Assembly (NCBI GenBank): GCA_016712315.1 | Contig: JADJRG010000017.1 | Span: 496,001 to 560,000, forward strand | DNA from: Nannocystis sp. | GTDB taxonomy: Bacteria > Myxococcota_A > Polyangia > Nannocystales > Nannocystaceae | Direction: 5' to 3' | DNA: 64,000 nt | Part shown: positions 1 through 9,200 of the stretch, piece by piece | Layout of the letters: every line of letters begins with the position of its first letter | How positions within the stretch are numbered: the first letter of the stretch is position 1 | Translations under genes and position numbers: made by a program | The notes under the pieces: generated by a model | The model's input: the letters and a program-made list of their open reading frames with translations, nothing else | The model's database searches: none | Told to the model about the DNA's origin: nothing

Positions 1-39
1 TGGAAGGTGGGCTTCGGCATGCAGGTGAAATATGACTAA
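1..39 (+). CDS. C-terminal end of an unidentified protein (partial)
   Basis: Frame 1 opens at the window edge and reads twelve codons (WKVGFGMQVKYD) before a TAA at 37-39. The alternation of hydrophobic and polar residues with a near-terminal aromatic resembles the last strand of an outer-membrane beta-barrel, but twelve residues are too few to assign a family. It converges on the minus-strand regulator that ends at 60. It could also be a chance open frame. Confidence 0.35.
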   Translation, partial: WKVGFGMQVKYD

Positions 40-52
40 ATGGTCATATGAC
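30..52. repeat. Overlapping TATGAC/GTCATA inverted repeats between convergent genes
   Basis: ATATGAC at 30-36 and GTCATAT at 43-49 form a perfect 7-bp inverted repeat with a 6-bp spacer. GTCATATGAC at 43-52 is itself a perfect 10-bp palindrome, so three half-sites sit in 23 bp. The element spans the stop codon of the partial upstream gene and lies just past the end of the regulator gene. It has no T-run, so a terminator is unlikely. It may be a protein-binding site. Confidence 0.4.
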
Positions 53-59
53 TTGTGAG

Positions 60-395
60 TCATTGTCCGCCGGCGCGGACGACCAGCGCGACCAGCTCGG
101 CGACGCGGCAGTGCGCCTCGATCGGGTGGCGCAGCGGGCGCTGGAGGTGGACGATGTAGCGGTTTCGCCGGCCGATCTTCTCGCGCGAGAGGTAGTGCCC
201 GGCCTCGAGCTCGGACAGGATGCGGGCGACGGCGCGTTCGGTGATCCCGACCCGATCGGCGAGATCACGGAGCCTCGCCTCGGGCTCCTCGACCAGACAG
301 AAGAGCACGTGGGCGTGGTTGGTCAGGAAGGTCCAGGTGCCTTCGGGGTCGGGTGCAGCGGCTGGGGAGAGGGGCGTGCCAGATTTTTCAGGCAT
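60..395 (-). CDS. Winged helix-turn-helix transcriptional regulator (MarR/ArsR-like)
   Basis: This 111-residue protein is probably a dimeric DNA-binding repressor or activator. Residues about 25-95 form a winged helix: a helical segment TWTFLTNHAHVLFCL, then RLRDLADRVGITERAVARIL, which reads as the helix-turn-helix, then SREKIGRRNRYIVH, which fits the beta-wing. No cysteine or histidine metal site and no ligand-binding domain is visible, so the inducer is unknown. The ATG at 393-395 is the only start that keeps the whole domain. The gene is divergent from the isocitrate dehydrogenase at 521. The 125-bp AT-richer gap between them carries an inverted repeat at 416-435, so autoregulation and control of the dehydrogenase are plausible but unproven. 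Small regulators of this form are common in Myxococcota and Actinobacteria (recollection of the family, not a search). Confidence 0.8.
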   Translation of the reverse strand: MPEKSGTPLSPAAAPDPEGTWTFLTNHAHVLFCLVEEPEARLRDLADRVGITERAVARILSELEAGHYLSREKIGRRNRYIVHLQRPLRHPIEAHCRVAELVALVVRAGGQ

Positions 396-415
396 CTATT
401 GTCATGCTTTCAGAC

Positions 416-435
416 TCATGTTATCGGATACATGA
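416..435. promoter_or_regulatory. Candidate operator TCATGT-N8-ACATGA
   Basis: A perfect 6-bp inverted repeat, TCATGT at 416-421 and ACATGA at 430-435 with an 8-bp spacer, lies in the gap between the winged-helix regulator (start 395) and the isocitrate dehydrogenase (start 521). The surrounding stretch, about 390-475, is clearly AT-richer than the flanking genes. Size and position fit an operator for a dimeric winged-helix protein. A further TCATG occurs at 402-406. Binding is inferred only from symmetry and location. Confidence 0.35.
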
Positions 436-520
436 ACTCGTTTTCACGTATTGAACAGCGAGTATCGTAACACGGCCTCTCTACCGGGCCCAGGGCCCGC
501 TTGTCGCGAGAACACCCACC

Positions 521-2026
521 ATGACCGCCTCGACCCTCGATCCCTCCCTCTCTCTCCGCTCTGACGCCGCCCCGACCACGGGCGGCCCGGTCCCGATCAC
601 AGTCGCGCACGGCGACGGGATCGGGCCCGAGATCATGGACGCCTCGCTCCGGGTCCTGCTCGCCGCGGGGGCGCGCCTCGACATCGAGACCATCGATATC
701 GGCGAGCGCGTCTACCTGGCCGGCAACAGCGCGGGGATCGAGCCCTCGGCGTGGGAGTCGCTGCGCCGGACCAAGATCTTCTACAAGGCGCCGATCACGA
801 CCCCGCAAGGCGGCGGCTTCAAGTCGCTCAACGTCACGGTGCGCAAGACCCTCGGGCTGTACGCGAACGTGCGCCCGTGCGTCGCCTACGCGCCCTTCGT
901 GCGGACCAAGCACCCGGGCATGGACGTGGTCATCGTCCGCGAGAACGAGGAGGACCTGTACGCCGGGATCGAGCACCGGCAGACCGACCAGGTCTATCAG
1001 TGCCTCAAGATCGTCTCGCGGCCGGGCTGCGAGAAGATCGTCCGCTACGCCTTCGAGTACGCGCGCCGCGCGGGCCGGAAGAAGGTCACCTGCTTCACCA
1101 AGGACAACATCATGAAGCTCACCGACGGGCTCTTCCACGCGGTGTTCGACGAGATCGCGCGCGAGTACCCGGACCTCGAGAATGAGCACTGGATCGTCGA
1201 CATCGGCGCGGCCAAGCTGGCGGACACGCCGAAGGCCTTCGACGTGATCGTGATGCCGAACTTGTACGGGGACATCCTGTCCGACGTCGCCGCGCAGATC
1301 GCTGGATCGGTGGGCCTGGCCGGCTCGGCGAACGTCGGCGATCACGGCGCGATGTTTGAGGCGATCCACGGCTCGGCGCCGCGACGGGCCGGTCAGGACG
1401 TCGCGAACCCGTCGGGGCTGCTGCTGGGCGGGGTGATGATGCTCGAGCACCTCGGCCAGGGCGACGTCGCGGCGCGGGTGCACAACGCGTGGCTGCGGAC
1501 GATGGAGGACGGCGTTCACACCTACGATATCTTCGATCCGGCGATCTCCAAGCAGAAGGTCGGGACCCGCGACTTCGCGAGCGCGGTGATCGAGCGGCTG
1601 GGGCTGGAGCCGGTGACGCTGCCCGCCTCGCGCTCCTCGGCGGCGAGCGGCGAGGCGATCCGCGTGATCTTGCCGCCGCGCGCGCCGGCCGCCAAGGAGA
1701 CCGTCGGGATCGACGTCTTCGTGGAGTTCCGCGGCGACCCGCAGGTGCTCGGCGCGCGGCTCGCCGACGCGGCGACCGAGCACCTGCGCCTGTCGATGAT
1801 CACGAACCGCGGCGTCAAGGTGTGGCCCTCGGGCCTGCCCGAGACTTTTTGTACGGACCACTGGCGCTGCCGCTTCGAGCACCCCGCGGCCGGTACACCG
1901 GTGACGGGCGCGCAGCGGATCGAGCTGCTCGCGCGCGTCGACGCGCTGGGGCTCGACGTGATCAAGACCGAGTCGCTGTGCACCTTCGACGGCGAGCGCG
2001 GCTACTCGCTCGGGCAGGGCCAGTGA
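521..2026 (+). CDS. icd: Isocitrate dehydrogenase, Thermus/Rickettsia-type (long form)
   Basis: The enzyme catalyses oxidative decarboxylation of isocitrate to 2-oxoglutarate in the TCA cycle, in the cytoplasm. At 501 residues it matches the roughly 480-500 residue long subfamily, which carries a C-terminal extension after the catalytic core. Visible motifs are HGDGIGPEIM near the N-terminus, the substrate loop TTPQGGGFKSLNVTVRKTLG, VIVRENEEDLYAGIE, the aspartate motif NLYGDILSDVAAQIAG, and the coenzyme segment HGSAPRRAGQDVANPSG. The extension contains GIDVFVEF and LSMITNRGVKVWP, as in Thermus. Where E. coli NADP-enzymes have Lys-Tyr in the coenzyme loop, this one has Arg-Arg, so specificity (NADP or NAD) should not be assumed. 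The ATG at 521 lacks a clear Shine-Dalgarno. The gene converges on a nucleotidyltransferase with a 23-bp gap. A second isocitrate dehydrogenase of another subfamily lies at 54102. Confidence 0.93.
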   Translation: MTASTLDPSLSLRSDAAPTTGGPVPITVAHGDGIGPEIMDASLRVLLAAGARLDIETIDIGERVYLAGNSAGIEPSAWESLRRTKIFYKAPITTPQGGGFKSLNVTVRKTLGLYANVRPCVAYAPFVRTKHPGMDVVIVRENEEDLYAGIEHRQTDQVYQCLKIVSRPGCEKIVRYAFEYARRAGRKKVTCFTKDNIMKLTDGLFHAVFDEIAREYPDLENEHWIVDIGAAKLADTPKAFDVIVMPNLYGDILSDVAAQIAGSVGLAGSANVGDHGAMFEAIHGSAPRRAGQDVANPSGLLLGGVMMLEHLGQGDVAARVHNAWLRTMEDGVHTYDIFDPAISKQKVGTRDFASAVIERLGLEPVTLPASRSSAASGEAIRVILPPRAPAAKETVGIDVFVEFRGDPQVLGARLADAATEHLRLSMITNRGVKVWPSGLPETFCTDHWRCRFEHPAAGTPVTGAQRIELLARVDALGLDVIKTESLCTFDGERGYSLGQGQ

Positions 2027-2049
2027 GCGAGGGGCGACGGGCAGCCGGC

Positions 2050-3120
2050 TCAGAAGACGCCGTGGCGGGTGATCAGGCGCCGGAGCTGCTCGTCGTCCTC
2101 GAAGAAGAGGCGGTGCACGCCCTCGTCTTGGAAGCGGTGGGCGATCCGTGAGAGTTCGGTGAACACCCGCGAGCCGAGCGAGTCGCGCGGGTCGTCGAAG
2201 CTGTGGCGCTTGAGGGCGCCGCGCCGCTCCTCGTCGCTCAGGGCGGCGAGGAAGGCGTCGTAGCTGTCGAAGAGGGCGCGGGCGGTCTCCGGGCGGACGT
2301 CGGGGCGCAGGCAGGCCTCGGCGAGGCGATCGAGGGGGCGCCCTCGGAGCTGGCGCAAGAGGAAGGTGACGATCCTGTCAGGATCGACCTTGTCGCCGCA
2401 GCGGAGCGCCTCGCGCTCGCCGTAGAGCTCGGCGGCGAAGCAGATCAGGAGGCCGCTGACGAAGATCAGCTTGCGCGAGAGGCGGAGCTTGATGTTGCGC
2501 AGCGACCAACCATCGTCGCGCTCGCTCTGCTTGCTGACAAAATCGATGGTGAGGGTGCGCCAGTAGCGGGAGATGTCGTTGAGCAGGACGCGCGGGAGCA
2601 GCTCGCTGCCGGCCTTGCTGTAGCGGAGGCCGCGGTCGTCTTCGACGTAGCGCTCGACGACGAGCCGTAAGACGCGCTCGTAGGCGGCGTCTTGGCCGAG
2701 CGCCTGGGACTCGAGGAGGAGGAGGATCCGCTGGGTGGTGTTGCGGTTGCTGTCGTCTTGGCCGCCGATCTGGTGGAGGATCGGGTGGCTGAAGGTGAGG
2801 TTGCCGAAGACGCCGCTGGGGCCAGGTGGGCGCACGCCCGCGTCGGTGAGGGCGACGCTGAGCTGGCGGACGGCGTGGATGTGGTCGCGCGCGGCGGGGC
2901 CGTCGATGAGCAGGGTCCAGTCGAGGTCGCTGCCGGCGGTGAGCTCGCCGCGGGCGAGGCTGCCGAAGACGACCATGCTGGCGTCAGGCGGGACGGCGGC
3001 GGCGGCGGCTTCGGTGAGGCGCTGGCGCTCGAGCTCCGAGTCGCGGGCGGCGGCGTAGAGGTGCGGCCAGGCGCAGCCGAGGCGCGCGGCGAGGCGATCG
3101 AGGGCGGTGTCGGTCGACAT
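2050..3120 (-). CDS. Nucleotidyltransferase-domain protein (pol beta superfamily)
   Basis: A 356-residue protein with the DNA polymerase beta-type nucleotidyltransferase signature: a GSLARGE glycine-serine motif followed by GSDLDWTLLIDG, whose paired aspartates would bind the catalytic metals. The N-terminal ~45 residues are helical. The remaining two thirds look helical and contain no second catalytic domain I recognise. The substrate (nucleotide transfer to protein, RNA or a small molecule) cannot be read from sequence. It is the last gene of a minus-strand run, 18 bp downstream of the PlsC-like acyltransferase. A toxin-antitoxin MNT-type role seems less likely because the protein is long and has no HEPN partner nearby. 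Confidence 0.8.
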   Translation of the reverse strand: MSTDTALDRLAARLGCAWPHLYAAARDSELERQRLTEAAAAAVPPDASMVVFGSLARGELTAGSDLDWTLLIDGPAARDHIHAVRQLSVALTDAGVRPPGPSGVFGNLTFSHPILHQIGGQDDSNRNTTQRILLLLESQALGQDAAYERVLRLVVERYVEDDRGLRYSKAGSELLPRVLLNDISRYWRTLTIDFVSKQSERDDGWSLRNIKLRLSRKLIFVSGLLICFAAELYGEREALRCGDKVDPDRIVTFLLRQLRGRPLDRLAEACLRPDVRPETARALFDSYDAFLAALSDEERRGALKRHSFDDPRDSLGSRVFTELSRIAHRFQDEGVHRLFFEDDEQLRRLITRHGVF

Positions 3121-3138
3121 GGCGCGGGTCCCCTGGGC

Positions 3139-3888
3139 TCAGCCGGCGGCGGCGCGGGCGCGGTAGACGAGCGCTTGGATCTCGCCTTGGAGGCGCTGCG
3201 CGAGGCGATCGCTGCGCGCTTCGACGGCGATCGGCGGGCCGATCGCGACGCCGATCGAGATCCGCGGGCGCGCGCCGACGTTGCCGAGGTGCGCCAGGAA
3301 GGTGTCTTCGGTGTATTCGAGGCCGCTGGGGTAGGCGAGGCCGACAGGGACGATCTCGACGGGTAGGCCGCGCGCGGCGGCGAAGGAGCCGCTGTTGAAG
3401 GGGAGGAGCTGGTCGCCGGCGGTGGTGGTGCCCTCGGGGAAGATCGAGACGGTGCGGCCGCGCTGGAGCTGCTCGCGGATCGCTCGGATCGCCTTGACGC
3501 CGCTCTGCCGCGAGTCGCGATCGACGAAGATCGTCTGCGCTCGACGGGCGGCGTAGCCGAGCACGGGCCACTCGGCGAGGTCGGCGCGGCTGAGCACGGA
3601 GCCGCCGAAGAGGGAGAGCAAGATCGGGATGTCGAGGGCGGCGCGGTGGTTGGCGACGACCAGGCGGGCGCCGTGAGGCGGCGGGGGCGGACCCTCACTG
3701 AGATGGAGCCGGACGCCGCCGATCCACAAGAGGCCGCGGGACCAGCGCTTCATCTCGCGCTCGAAGAGCGCCTCGCGGGCGCCCTCGGGGGCGAGGGCCA
3801 TGCGCGCCTCCACGCGGGCGAGCTCGAGCGCGGTCCAGGCGAGGGCCTCACCCGCGCGCGTGGCCGTGCGGAGCCGTGAGAGGAGCAT
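3139..3888 (-). CDS. 1-acyl-sn-glycerol-3-phosphate acyltransferase family protein (PlsC-like)
   Basis: The 249-residue protein belongs to the glycerolipid acyltransferase family, which transfers acyl chains from acyl-CoA or acyl-ACP to lysophosphatidate at the inner membrane. The catalytic block I motif NHRAALD (NHx4D) and block III FPEGTTT are both intact, and GVKAIR upstream of the latter fits block II. The N-terminal helix is amphipathic rather than a signal peptide. Spacing is 12 bp after the MtfA-like gene and 18 bp before the nucleotidyltransferase, so the three probably form one operon. The acceptor could be another lysolipid, since bacteria with several paralogues often specialise them. 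Confidence 0.87.
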   Translation of the reverse strand: MLLSRLRTATRAGEALAWTALELARVEARMALAPEGAREALFEREMKRWSRGLLWIGGVRLHLSEGPPPPPHGARLVVANHRAALDIPILLSLFGGSVLSRADLAEWPVLGYAARRAQTIFVDRDSRQSGVKAIRAIREQLQRGRTVSIFPEGTTTAGDQLLPFNSGSFAAARGLPVEIVPVGLAYPSGLEYTEDTFLAHLGNVGARPRISIGVAIGPPIAVEARSDRLAQRLQGEIQALVYRARAAAG

Positions 3889-3900
3889 CGCGAGGGTGTA

Positions 3901-4821
3901 TTACATTTTTGCTCGGCCGTCGCGGGCGGCCGGGTCTTGATGAAAGTACTCGGCGAGCAGGGCGTAGAGGGCGGGGTCTTTGGCGCGGAGCAGGGCGGGG
4001 CGCTCGAAGAAGCCCTCGACGGCGACGGCGAAGAGCTCAGCCTCGTCGGTGGCGGCGTAGTCGCGGAGCGGTCCGCCGCCGCGCTCCTTGCGGAGCTTGC
4101 GTAGGCGATCGGTGATGAGGGCGACCCAGGGGGCGGTGGCGGACCAATCGACGCCGGCAGGCACGCCGTCCGCGTAGCCGTCGGCGAGGTCGAGGACGTG
4201 GGCGAGCTCGTGGAGGCCGACGTTGTGGCCGTCGGCGCGGCGATAGCCGAGCTTGAGGTCGCGCGCGGAGATGAGGATCGGGCCCTGGCTGTGGACCATG
4301 CCGGCGATCTCGGGGCGCTCGCCGTCGGCCTTGTAGTCGCGGTCGAAGCCGCGGGGGTGGACGACGATGTCGCGGAGGCGGGGCCACTCAAAGTCGGGGC
4401 GGCCGTGGCAGAGGATCGCCGCCGAGGCGGCGATGAGCACGCGGGCCTCGTCGTCGACCTGAAAGGCGGAGTCGCCCTCGCCTGCGCCGTAGATCTGCTG
4501 CTCGTCGAGGAAGATCCGGACGTCATCCTCAAAGCGGGCGCGCCCGGCCTGGTCGAGGCGCTTGTGATAAAAATCGACGCGGCGCTCGAGGATCCGCCGC
4601 CACGGCTCGGGAAAAGGGGCGGCGGTGAGGCGACGGCGCCGATAGTAACGACGGGTGCTCCAGGCGTAGGCGAGGGCGGCGGCGAGGGCGGTGAGCAGGG
4701 CCGGCGGCCAGGTCAGCGGGCCGAGGGCGGCGAGCAGGAGCGCGCAGAGGCCGACCAGGGCGGCGAGGGCGGCCCGGCTCCGGATCGTGCGTTGAGGCCA
4801 GATCGGCACGACGCAGAGCAT
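3901..4821 (-). CDS. Zinc-dependent peptidase, MtfA family (M90)
   Basis: The 306-residue protein has an N-terminal hydrophobic region (about residues 15-45, with two short helices ending in RRYYRRRR) and then an MtfA-type peptidase domain. The HExxH zinc motif HELAHVLD starts at His204, and the downstream segment ELFAVAVEGFFE supplies the expected third ligand glutamate. E. coli MtfA is a cytosolic 265-residue aminopeptidase that binds the regulator Mlc. The extra N-terminal hydrophobic segment suggests that this version is membrane-anchored. The ATG at 4819-4821 was chosen because upstream in-frame sequence is low-complexity and overlaps the divergent efflux adaptor. It is first in a probable operon with plsC and a nucleotidyltransferase. 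A regulatory target is not evident. Confidence 0.85.
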   Translation of the reverse strand: MLCVVPIWPQRTIRSRAALAALVGLCALLLAALGPLTWPPALLTALAAALAYAWSTRRYYRRRRLTAAPFPEPWRRILERRVDFYHKRLDQAGRARFEDDVRIFLDEQQIYGAGEGDSAFQVDDEARVLIAASAAILCHGRPDFEWPRLRDIVVHPRGFDRDYKADGERPEIAGMVHSQGPILISARDLKLGYRRADGHNVGLHELAHVLDLADGYADGVPAGVDWSATAPWVALITDRLRKLRKERGGGPLRDYAATDEAELFAVAVEGFFERPALLRAKDPALYALLAEYFHQDPAARDGRAKM

Positions 4822-5040
4822 ACGCCCGCGGCGGCGCAGGTGGGGTTTGGGGGGAGAGAGCGCGGCGGCGGGCGCGGCAATTTTGTCATAACGTGAATGT
4901 GCGGTGCGCGGGTGGTGGGGCGCGCTGGGTAGGGGCGAGGCGGACCGGTGTCCGTTGCGTCGGCGCGGGCGCGAGTCCTCGGATGAGGTGCCATGTCTGG
5001 GCTCGACGGGGGCGCGGTTCGCTGTACACTCGCGCCGCTC

Positions 5041-6183
5041 ATGGCTGGTCGCCCTCGATGTCGAACCCTGGCGCTCGCGCTCGCTGCTGCGGCTTGCCCG
5101 CTCGCTTGCGGTGACGACGACGTTGACGCCGCTGAGGTCGCTCAACGCGACGTCCCGAGCTACGAGGGCGGTGTGATCCGCTTCTCGCCCGCTTGGGCCG
5201 AGACGAGCGGCCTCAAGAGCGGTGTCGTCGCGACCGAGGAGATCCAGCCGGTCGTCGACGTCACCGGCACCTTGGAGCTGAACGAGCTGCGGATCGCCGC
5301 GGTCGGCTCGCGGATCTCCGGCCGCGTGCGCCAGGTCCATGTGGTCGAGGGCACCCGCGTCGAGGTGGGTGATGCGCTGGCGACCCTGGACTCTGCGGAG
5401 CTCGGCGAGGCGCAGGCGGAGATTATGGCGATCCGCGCGCGCGCTCGCGCCGCCGACATGGATGAGGTGCGAAAGCGCACGTTGATGTCCCAAGGCATCG
5501 CGTCGATGCGGGCCGCCGAGGTCGCCAGCTCGGAGTCCACGGTCGCCGACGCGGAGCTGATGGCCGCGCGTCAGCGGGTGAAGGCGCTCGGCGGCGAGCT
5601 CGACGGCAAGAACCTCGGCTTGATGTCGCTGACCAGCCCGATCGCCGGCGAGGTGATCAATGTGCATGTCTTCCGCGGCCAGGCGGTCGCCCCCAGCTTC
5701 ACGGCCTTTACGATCGGCGACTACGACCAGCTCTGGGTGCGCCTCGCCGTCTTCGAGCGCGAGCTGACCAACCTGCGGGTCGAGGATAAGGTCGAGATCC
5801 GGCCGCTCGCCGCCCCCGACACCGTGATCACCGGCGAGGTCGCCTACATCAGCCGGATGCTGGACCCGGCGACCCGCAGCGCTGAGGTGCGGGTGGTGGT
5901 GCCCAACGAAGAAGGGAAGCTGCGGGTCGGCCAGGCGGTCACCGCCCGGATCCAGGCGAGCACTGCCCGCCGCAAGGCGCTGTCGGTCCCCCGCTCGGCG
6001 GTCATCCAGGTCGACGGCAAGCCGACGGTCTTTGTCCTCGTGGAGGACAACGCGGTGGTCCCGCGCGTGGTCGAGATCGGCGCGAGGGCGCCCGCCGTCT
6101 TCGAGGTCAAGAGCGGCCTCCAAGAGGGCGAACGAGTGGTCACAGAGGGCGTCTTCGCCCTCAAATCCGAGCTCTTCCGCTGA
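5041..6183 (+). CDS. RND efflux periplasmic adaptor lipoprotein (HlyD/CusB-like), copy 1
   Basis: This is a membrane fusion protein that would link an inner-membrane RND pump to an outer-membrane channel. The ATG at 5041 gives a lipoprotein signal peptide with a lipobox ending PLAC, so anchoring to a membrane is expected. The mature part shows a beta-barrel/lipoyl half (GRVRQVHVVEGTRVEVGDAL), an alpha-hairpin (about residues 125-185), the second lipoyl half (LTSPIAGEVINVHVFRGQAV), and a beta-barrel and membrane-proximal domain (LWVRLAVFERELTNL to the C-terminal ALKSELFR). No Met- or His-rich metal site is obvious. It is 29 bp upstream of its pump. A paralogue with the same architecture lies at 9394. 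An upstream ATG at 4993 is possible but would bury the signal peptide. Confidence 0.88.
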   Translation: MAGRPRCRTLALALAAAACPLACGDDDVDAAEVAQRDVPSYEGGVIRFSPAWAETSGLKSGVVATEEIQPVVDVTGTLELNELRIAAVGSRISGRVRQVHVVEGTRVEVGDALATLDSAELGEAQAEIMAIRARARAADMDEVRKRTLMSQGIASMRAAEVASSESTVADAELMAARQRVKALGGELDGKNLGLMSLTSPIAGEVINVHVFRGQAVAPSFTAFTIGDYDQLWVRLAVFERELTNLRVEDKVEIRPLAAPDTVITGEVAYISRMLDPATRSAEVRVVVPNEEGKLRVGQAVTARIQASTARRKALSVPRSAVIQVDGKPTVFVLVEDNAVVPRVVEIGARAPAVFEVKSGLQEGERVVTEGVFALKSELFR

Positions 6184-6212
6184 GCTACGACACGGACAGC
6201 CGAGCACCGTCC

Positions 6213-9200
6213 ATGCTGCAATTCCTCGTCAGCCTCTCGATCCGGTACCGACGGATCGTCGTCCTCGTCTTCCTCGGCCTGATGATCGGCGGGTTCATCG
6301 CCGCCAAGAAGCTGCCGATCGACGCGGTCCCCGACATCTCGACCGTGCAGGTGTCGGTGCTCACGGACGCTCCGGGCCTCAGCGCCCTGGAGGTCGAGCG
6401 CTCGGTCACCTTCCCCTTGGAGAACGCGCTCAACGGCGTGCCAGGCGTGGTCGAGCTGCGATCGACGTCCCGCGCCGATCTCTCGCTGGTCACGCTGGTC
6501 TTTCGCGACGGCTCCGATCCGTGGTTCGTCCGCTCGCTCGTGCTCGAGCGGGTGCTCCAGGCCCGCAGCGACCTGCCAGCGGGGATCCCGACGCCGCAGC
6601 TCGCGCCGCTGACCACCGGCCTCGGCCGGATCTACCAGTTCATCGTCCGCTCCGACATCCACTCGAACAAGCAGCTCCGCACCATCCTCGACTGGGAGAT
6701 CGTGCCGCGCCTGCGCGGCACCCCAGGGGTCATCGAGGTCAACACCATGGGCGGCGACCTGAAGCAGTACCAGGTCGTCATCGAGTCGGAGCAGCTCAAG
6801 GCGCAAGGCATGACCGTGCGCGAGCTCGCCGACGAGCTGCGCGCCGCCAACGCGATCGTCTCTGGGGGCTATATCGACCGCGGCGCGGAGGCGTACACGC
6901 TCCGCGCGGTCGGCACCTTCGTGAGCGTGGATGACATCGCGAACGTCGTCCTCGAGGTCGGTAAGGACGGTAACCCGGTGCTGGTCAAGCACGTCGCCCA
7001 GGTGCGCGACGGCGCGGCGCTGCGCCAAGGTGTGGTCACCAGCGGCGGCTCCGAGGCGGTCACCGGGGTCATCCTCATGCTGCTCGGCAGCAACAGCCGC
7101 GACGTGATCTTCGAGGTCAAGGACCGCCTCGCCGCGATCCAGCGGGACCTCCCCCCGGGCGTCTTCATCGAGCCGATCTACGACCGCGCCGACTTCGTCG
7201 AGCGCACGCTCACGACCGTGATGACCAACCTGATCGAGGGCGCGGCGGTGGTGATGCTCTGCCTCTGGATCTTGCTCGGGACGATCCGCGGCGCGTTGGT
7301 GGTGGTGCTCGGGATCCCGGCGTCGATGACGATCGCCCTCTTCGGCATGCACTGGCAGGGGATCACCGGCGATCTGATGTCGCTCGGCGCGATCGACTTC
7401 GGCTTCCTCGTCGACGGGCCGATCGTCGTCCTCGAGGCGCTGGTCGCCACCTACGTCGGCAAGCAGCTCACCGCCAACGATCGCGCGGCCGCCTACGCCC
7501 GGACGATCGGCCAGGTGATCCGCCCCGTCGCCTTCTCGGTGGCGATCATCATGCTCGTCTACGTCCCCCTGCTCGGCCTCGAGGGCGTGGAGGGCAAGAT
7601 GTTCAGGCCGATGGCGATGACCATGGCCTTCGCGCTCTTGGGCGCGGTCATCTATTCGGTCATCTTCCTGCCGGCGCTCCTGGTCACCTTCGTGCCGCCT
7701 CTGCAGAAGGAGGGCGCCGCTTGGTTGGGGCGCCTGGCCCACCTGTACGAGCGGGCGCTGCCGGCGGCGATCAAGCTGCGCTGGCCGCTGCTGGGCTCCA
7801 CCTTCGCTGCGCTGGTCGTCTCCGGGTACTTCTTCGGCCAGTCGGGCGCCGACTTCGTGCCGCGGATCGACGAGGGCGACCTGGTGGTCGCGATCCGCCG
7901 CGCGCCCTCGGTCAACCTGGAGGAGGCCAAACGGCTCGATCTACTGGTCCAGGAGGAGATCGGCAGCTTCCCCGAGGTGCTGTCGATGGTGGCGATGACC
8001 GGCCGCCCGGAGGTCGCCCTCGACCCGGTCGGTAAGGAGAGCACCGACGTGGGCGTGCACCTCCGCCCCAAGAAGGAGTGGACGACGGCGAAGGACCTCG
8101 ACGGCCTCTCCGTCGCGTTTAAGGACCGGATCGAGTCGAAGGTGCCGAGCACGTCCGTGTCGGTCTCGCAGCCGATCGAGGACGCGACCAACGACCTGAT
8201 CTCGGGCTCGCGCGCGGACGTGCGGATCCTCGTCGAGGGCACGGATCTGTTCGAGCTCAAGCGCCTCTCCGAGGAGATCGCCGAGGCTGTGCGGCCGATC
8301 CGAGGCACCGGCGATCTGCGGGTCGAGCGCGCCCTCGGCATGCCCGAGCTGACGATCAAGCCCGATCGCGCCCAGCTCGCCCGCTACGGCGTGCGTATGC
8401 AGGAGGTGTTGGCGGTGATCGAGGCGATCCGCGTCGGTACGCCGCTCGGCTGGGTCTTTGAGGGGCAAAAGCGCTTCGAGGTGCGGCTCTTGGTCCCGCC
8501 CGAGTCGTCGGCGATCGAGGCCCTGGGCGACCTCTTTGTGGAGACCGGTACGGGGCGCCTGGTGCCGCTGGCGGAGCTCGCCAAGATCGAAGAGGCCGAG
8601 GGGCCGGCGGCGATCCGCCGCAACAACCGGGTCCGCGGGATCCGCGTCGAGGTCAACCTGCGCGGCCGGGATCTGGTCTCCTGGGTCAGCGAGGCGAAGG
8701 AGGCGGTGGCCGCCGCGGTCAAGCTGCCGAGCGGCTACAAGGTCGCCTGGGGCGGGCAGTTCGAGAACTTCGAGCGGGCGTCGCGGCGCCTCGCGGTGGT
8801 CGTGCCGATCTCGCTGGGCGTCATCTTCTTTATGTTGATGTGGATCTTCGGCGACGCGCGCTACGCCGCCGCCGTCTTCGCGGTGGTCCCGTTCGCGCTC
8901 ATCGGCGGCCTCATCGGCCTCATCCTCCGTGACATGTCCTTCTCGATCCCCGCGGCGGTTGGTTTTATCGCCCTCGCTGGGGTCGCGGTCCTCAACGGGG
9001 TGGTGCTCGCCACCGAGGTGCGCCGATTCCTCGAGGAGCGGCGCTCGTTCGAGGAGGGCTCCTTTGAGCACGCGATGATCCACGGGTCCGTGCACACGAT
9101 GCGGGCGGTGCTCACGACCGGCGCTGTCGCGGCCTTCGGGTTTATGCCGATGGCGCTCGCCACCGGCGCAGGCTCCGAGGTCCAGCGCCCCCTCGCGACG

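Noticed and set aside
416..1882. Long minus-strand open frame opposite the first isocitrate dehydrogenase
   Set aside because: Its product is Arg/Asp/Val-rich with no fold, and it covers a well-conserved gene on the other strand. It is a GC-rich antisense shadow.
2050..3120. MNT/HEPN-type toxin-antitoxin system for the nucleotidyltransferase
   Set aside because: The protein is long and no HEPN-like partner is adjacent. It lies in an operon with lipid and peptidase genes.
4822..6207. N-terminal extension of the MtfA-like frame up to 6207
   Set aside because: The extra ~460 residues lie antisense to the efflux adaptor and have shadow composition. The signal-anchor and peptidase begin at 4821.
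5844..7742. 632-codon minus-strand frame opposite the RND pump
   Set aside because: Rich in Asp/His/Arg/Val with no motif, mirroring the pump codons. Treated as a shadow.
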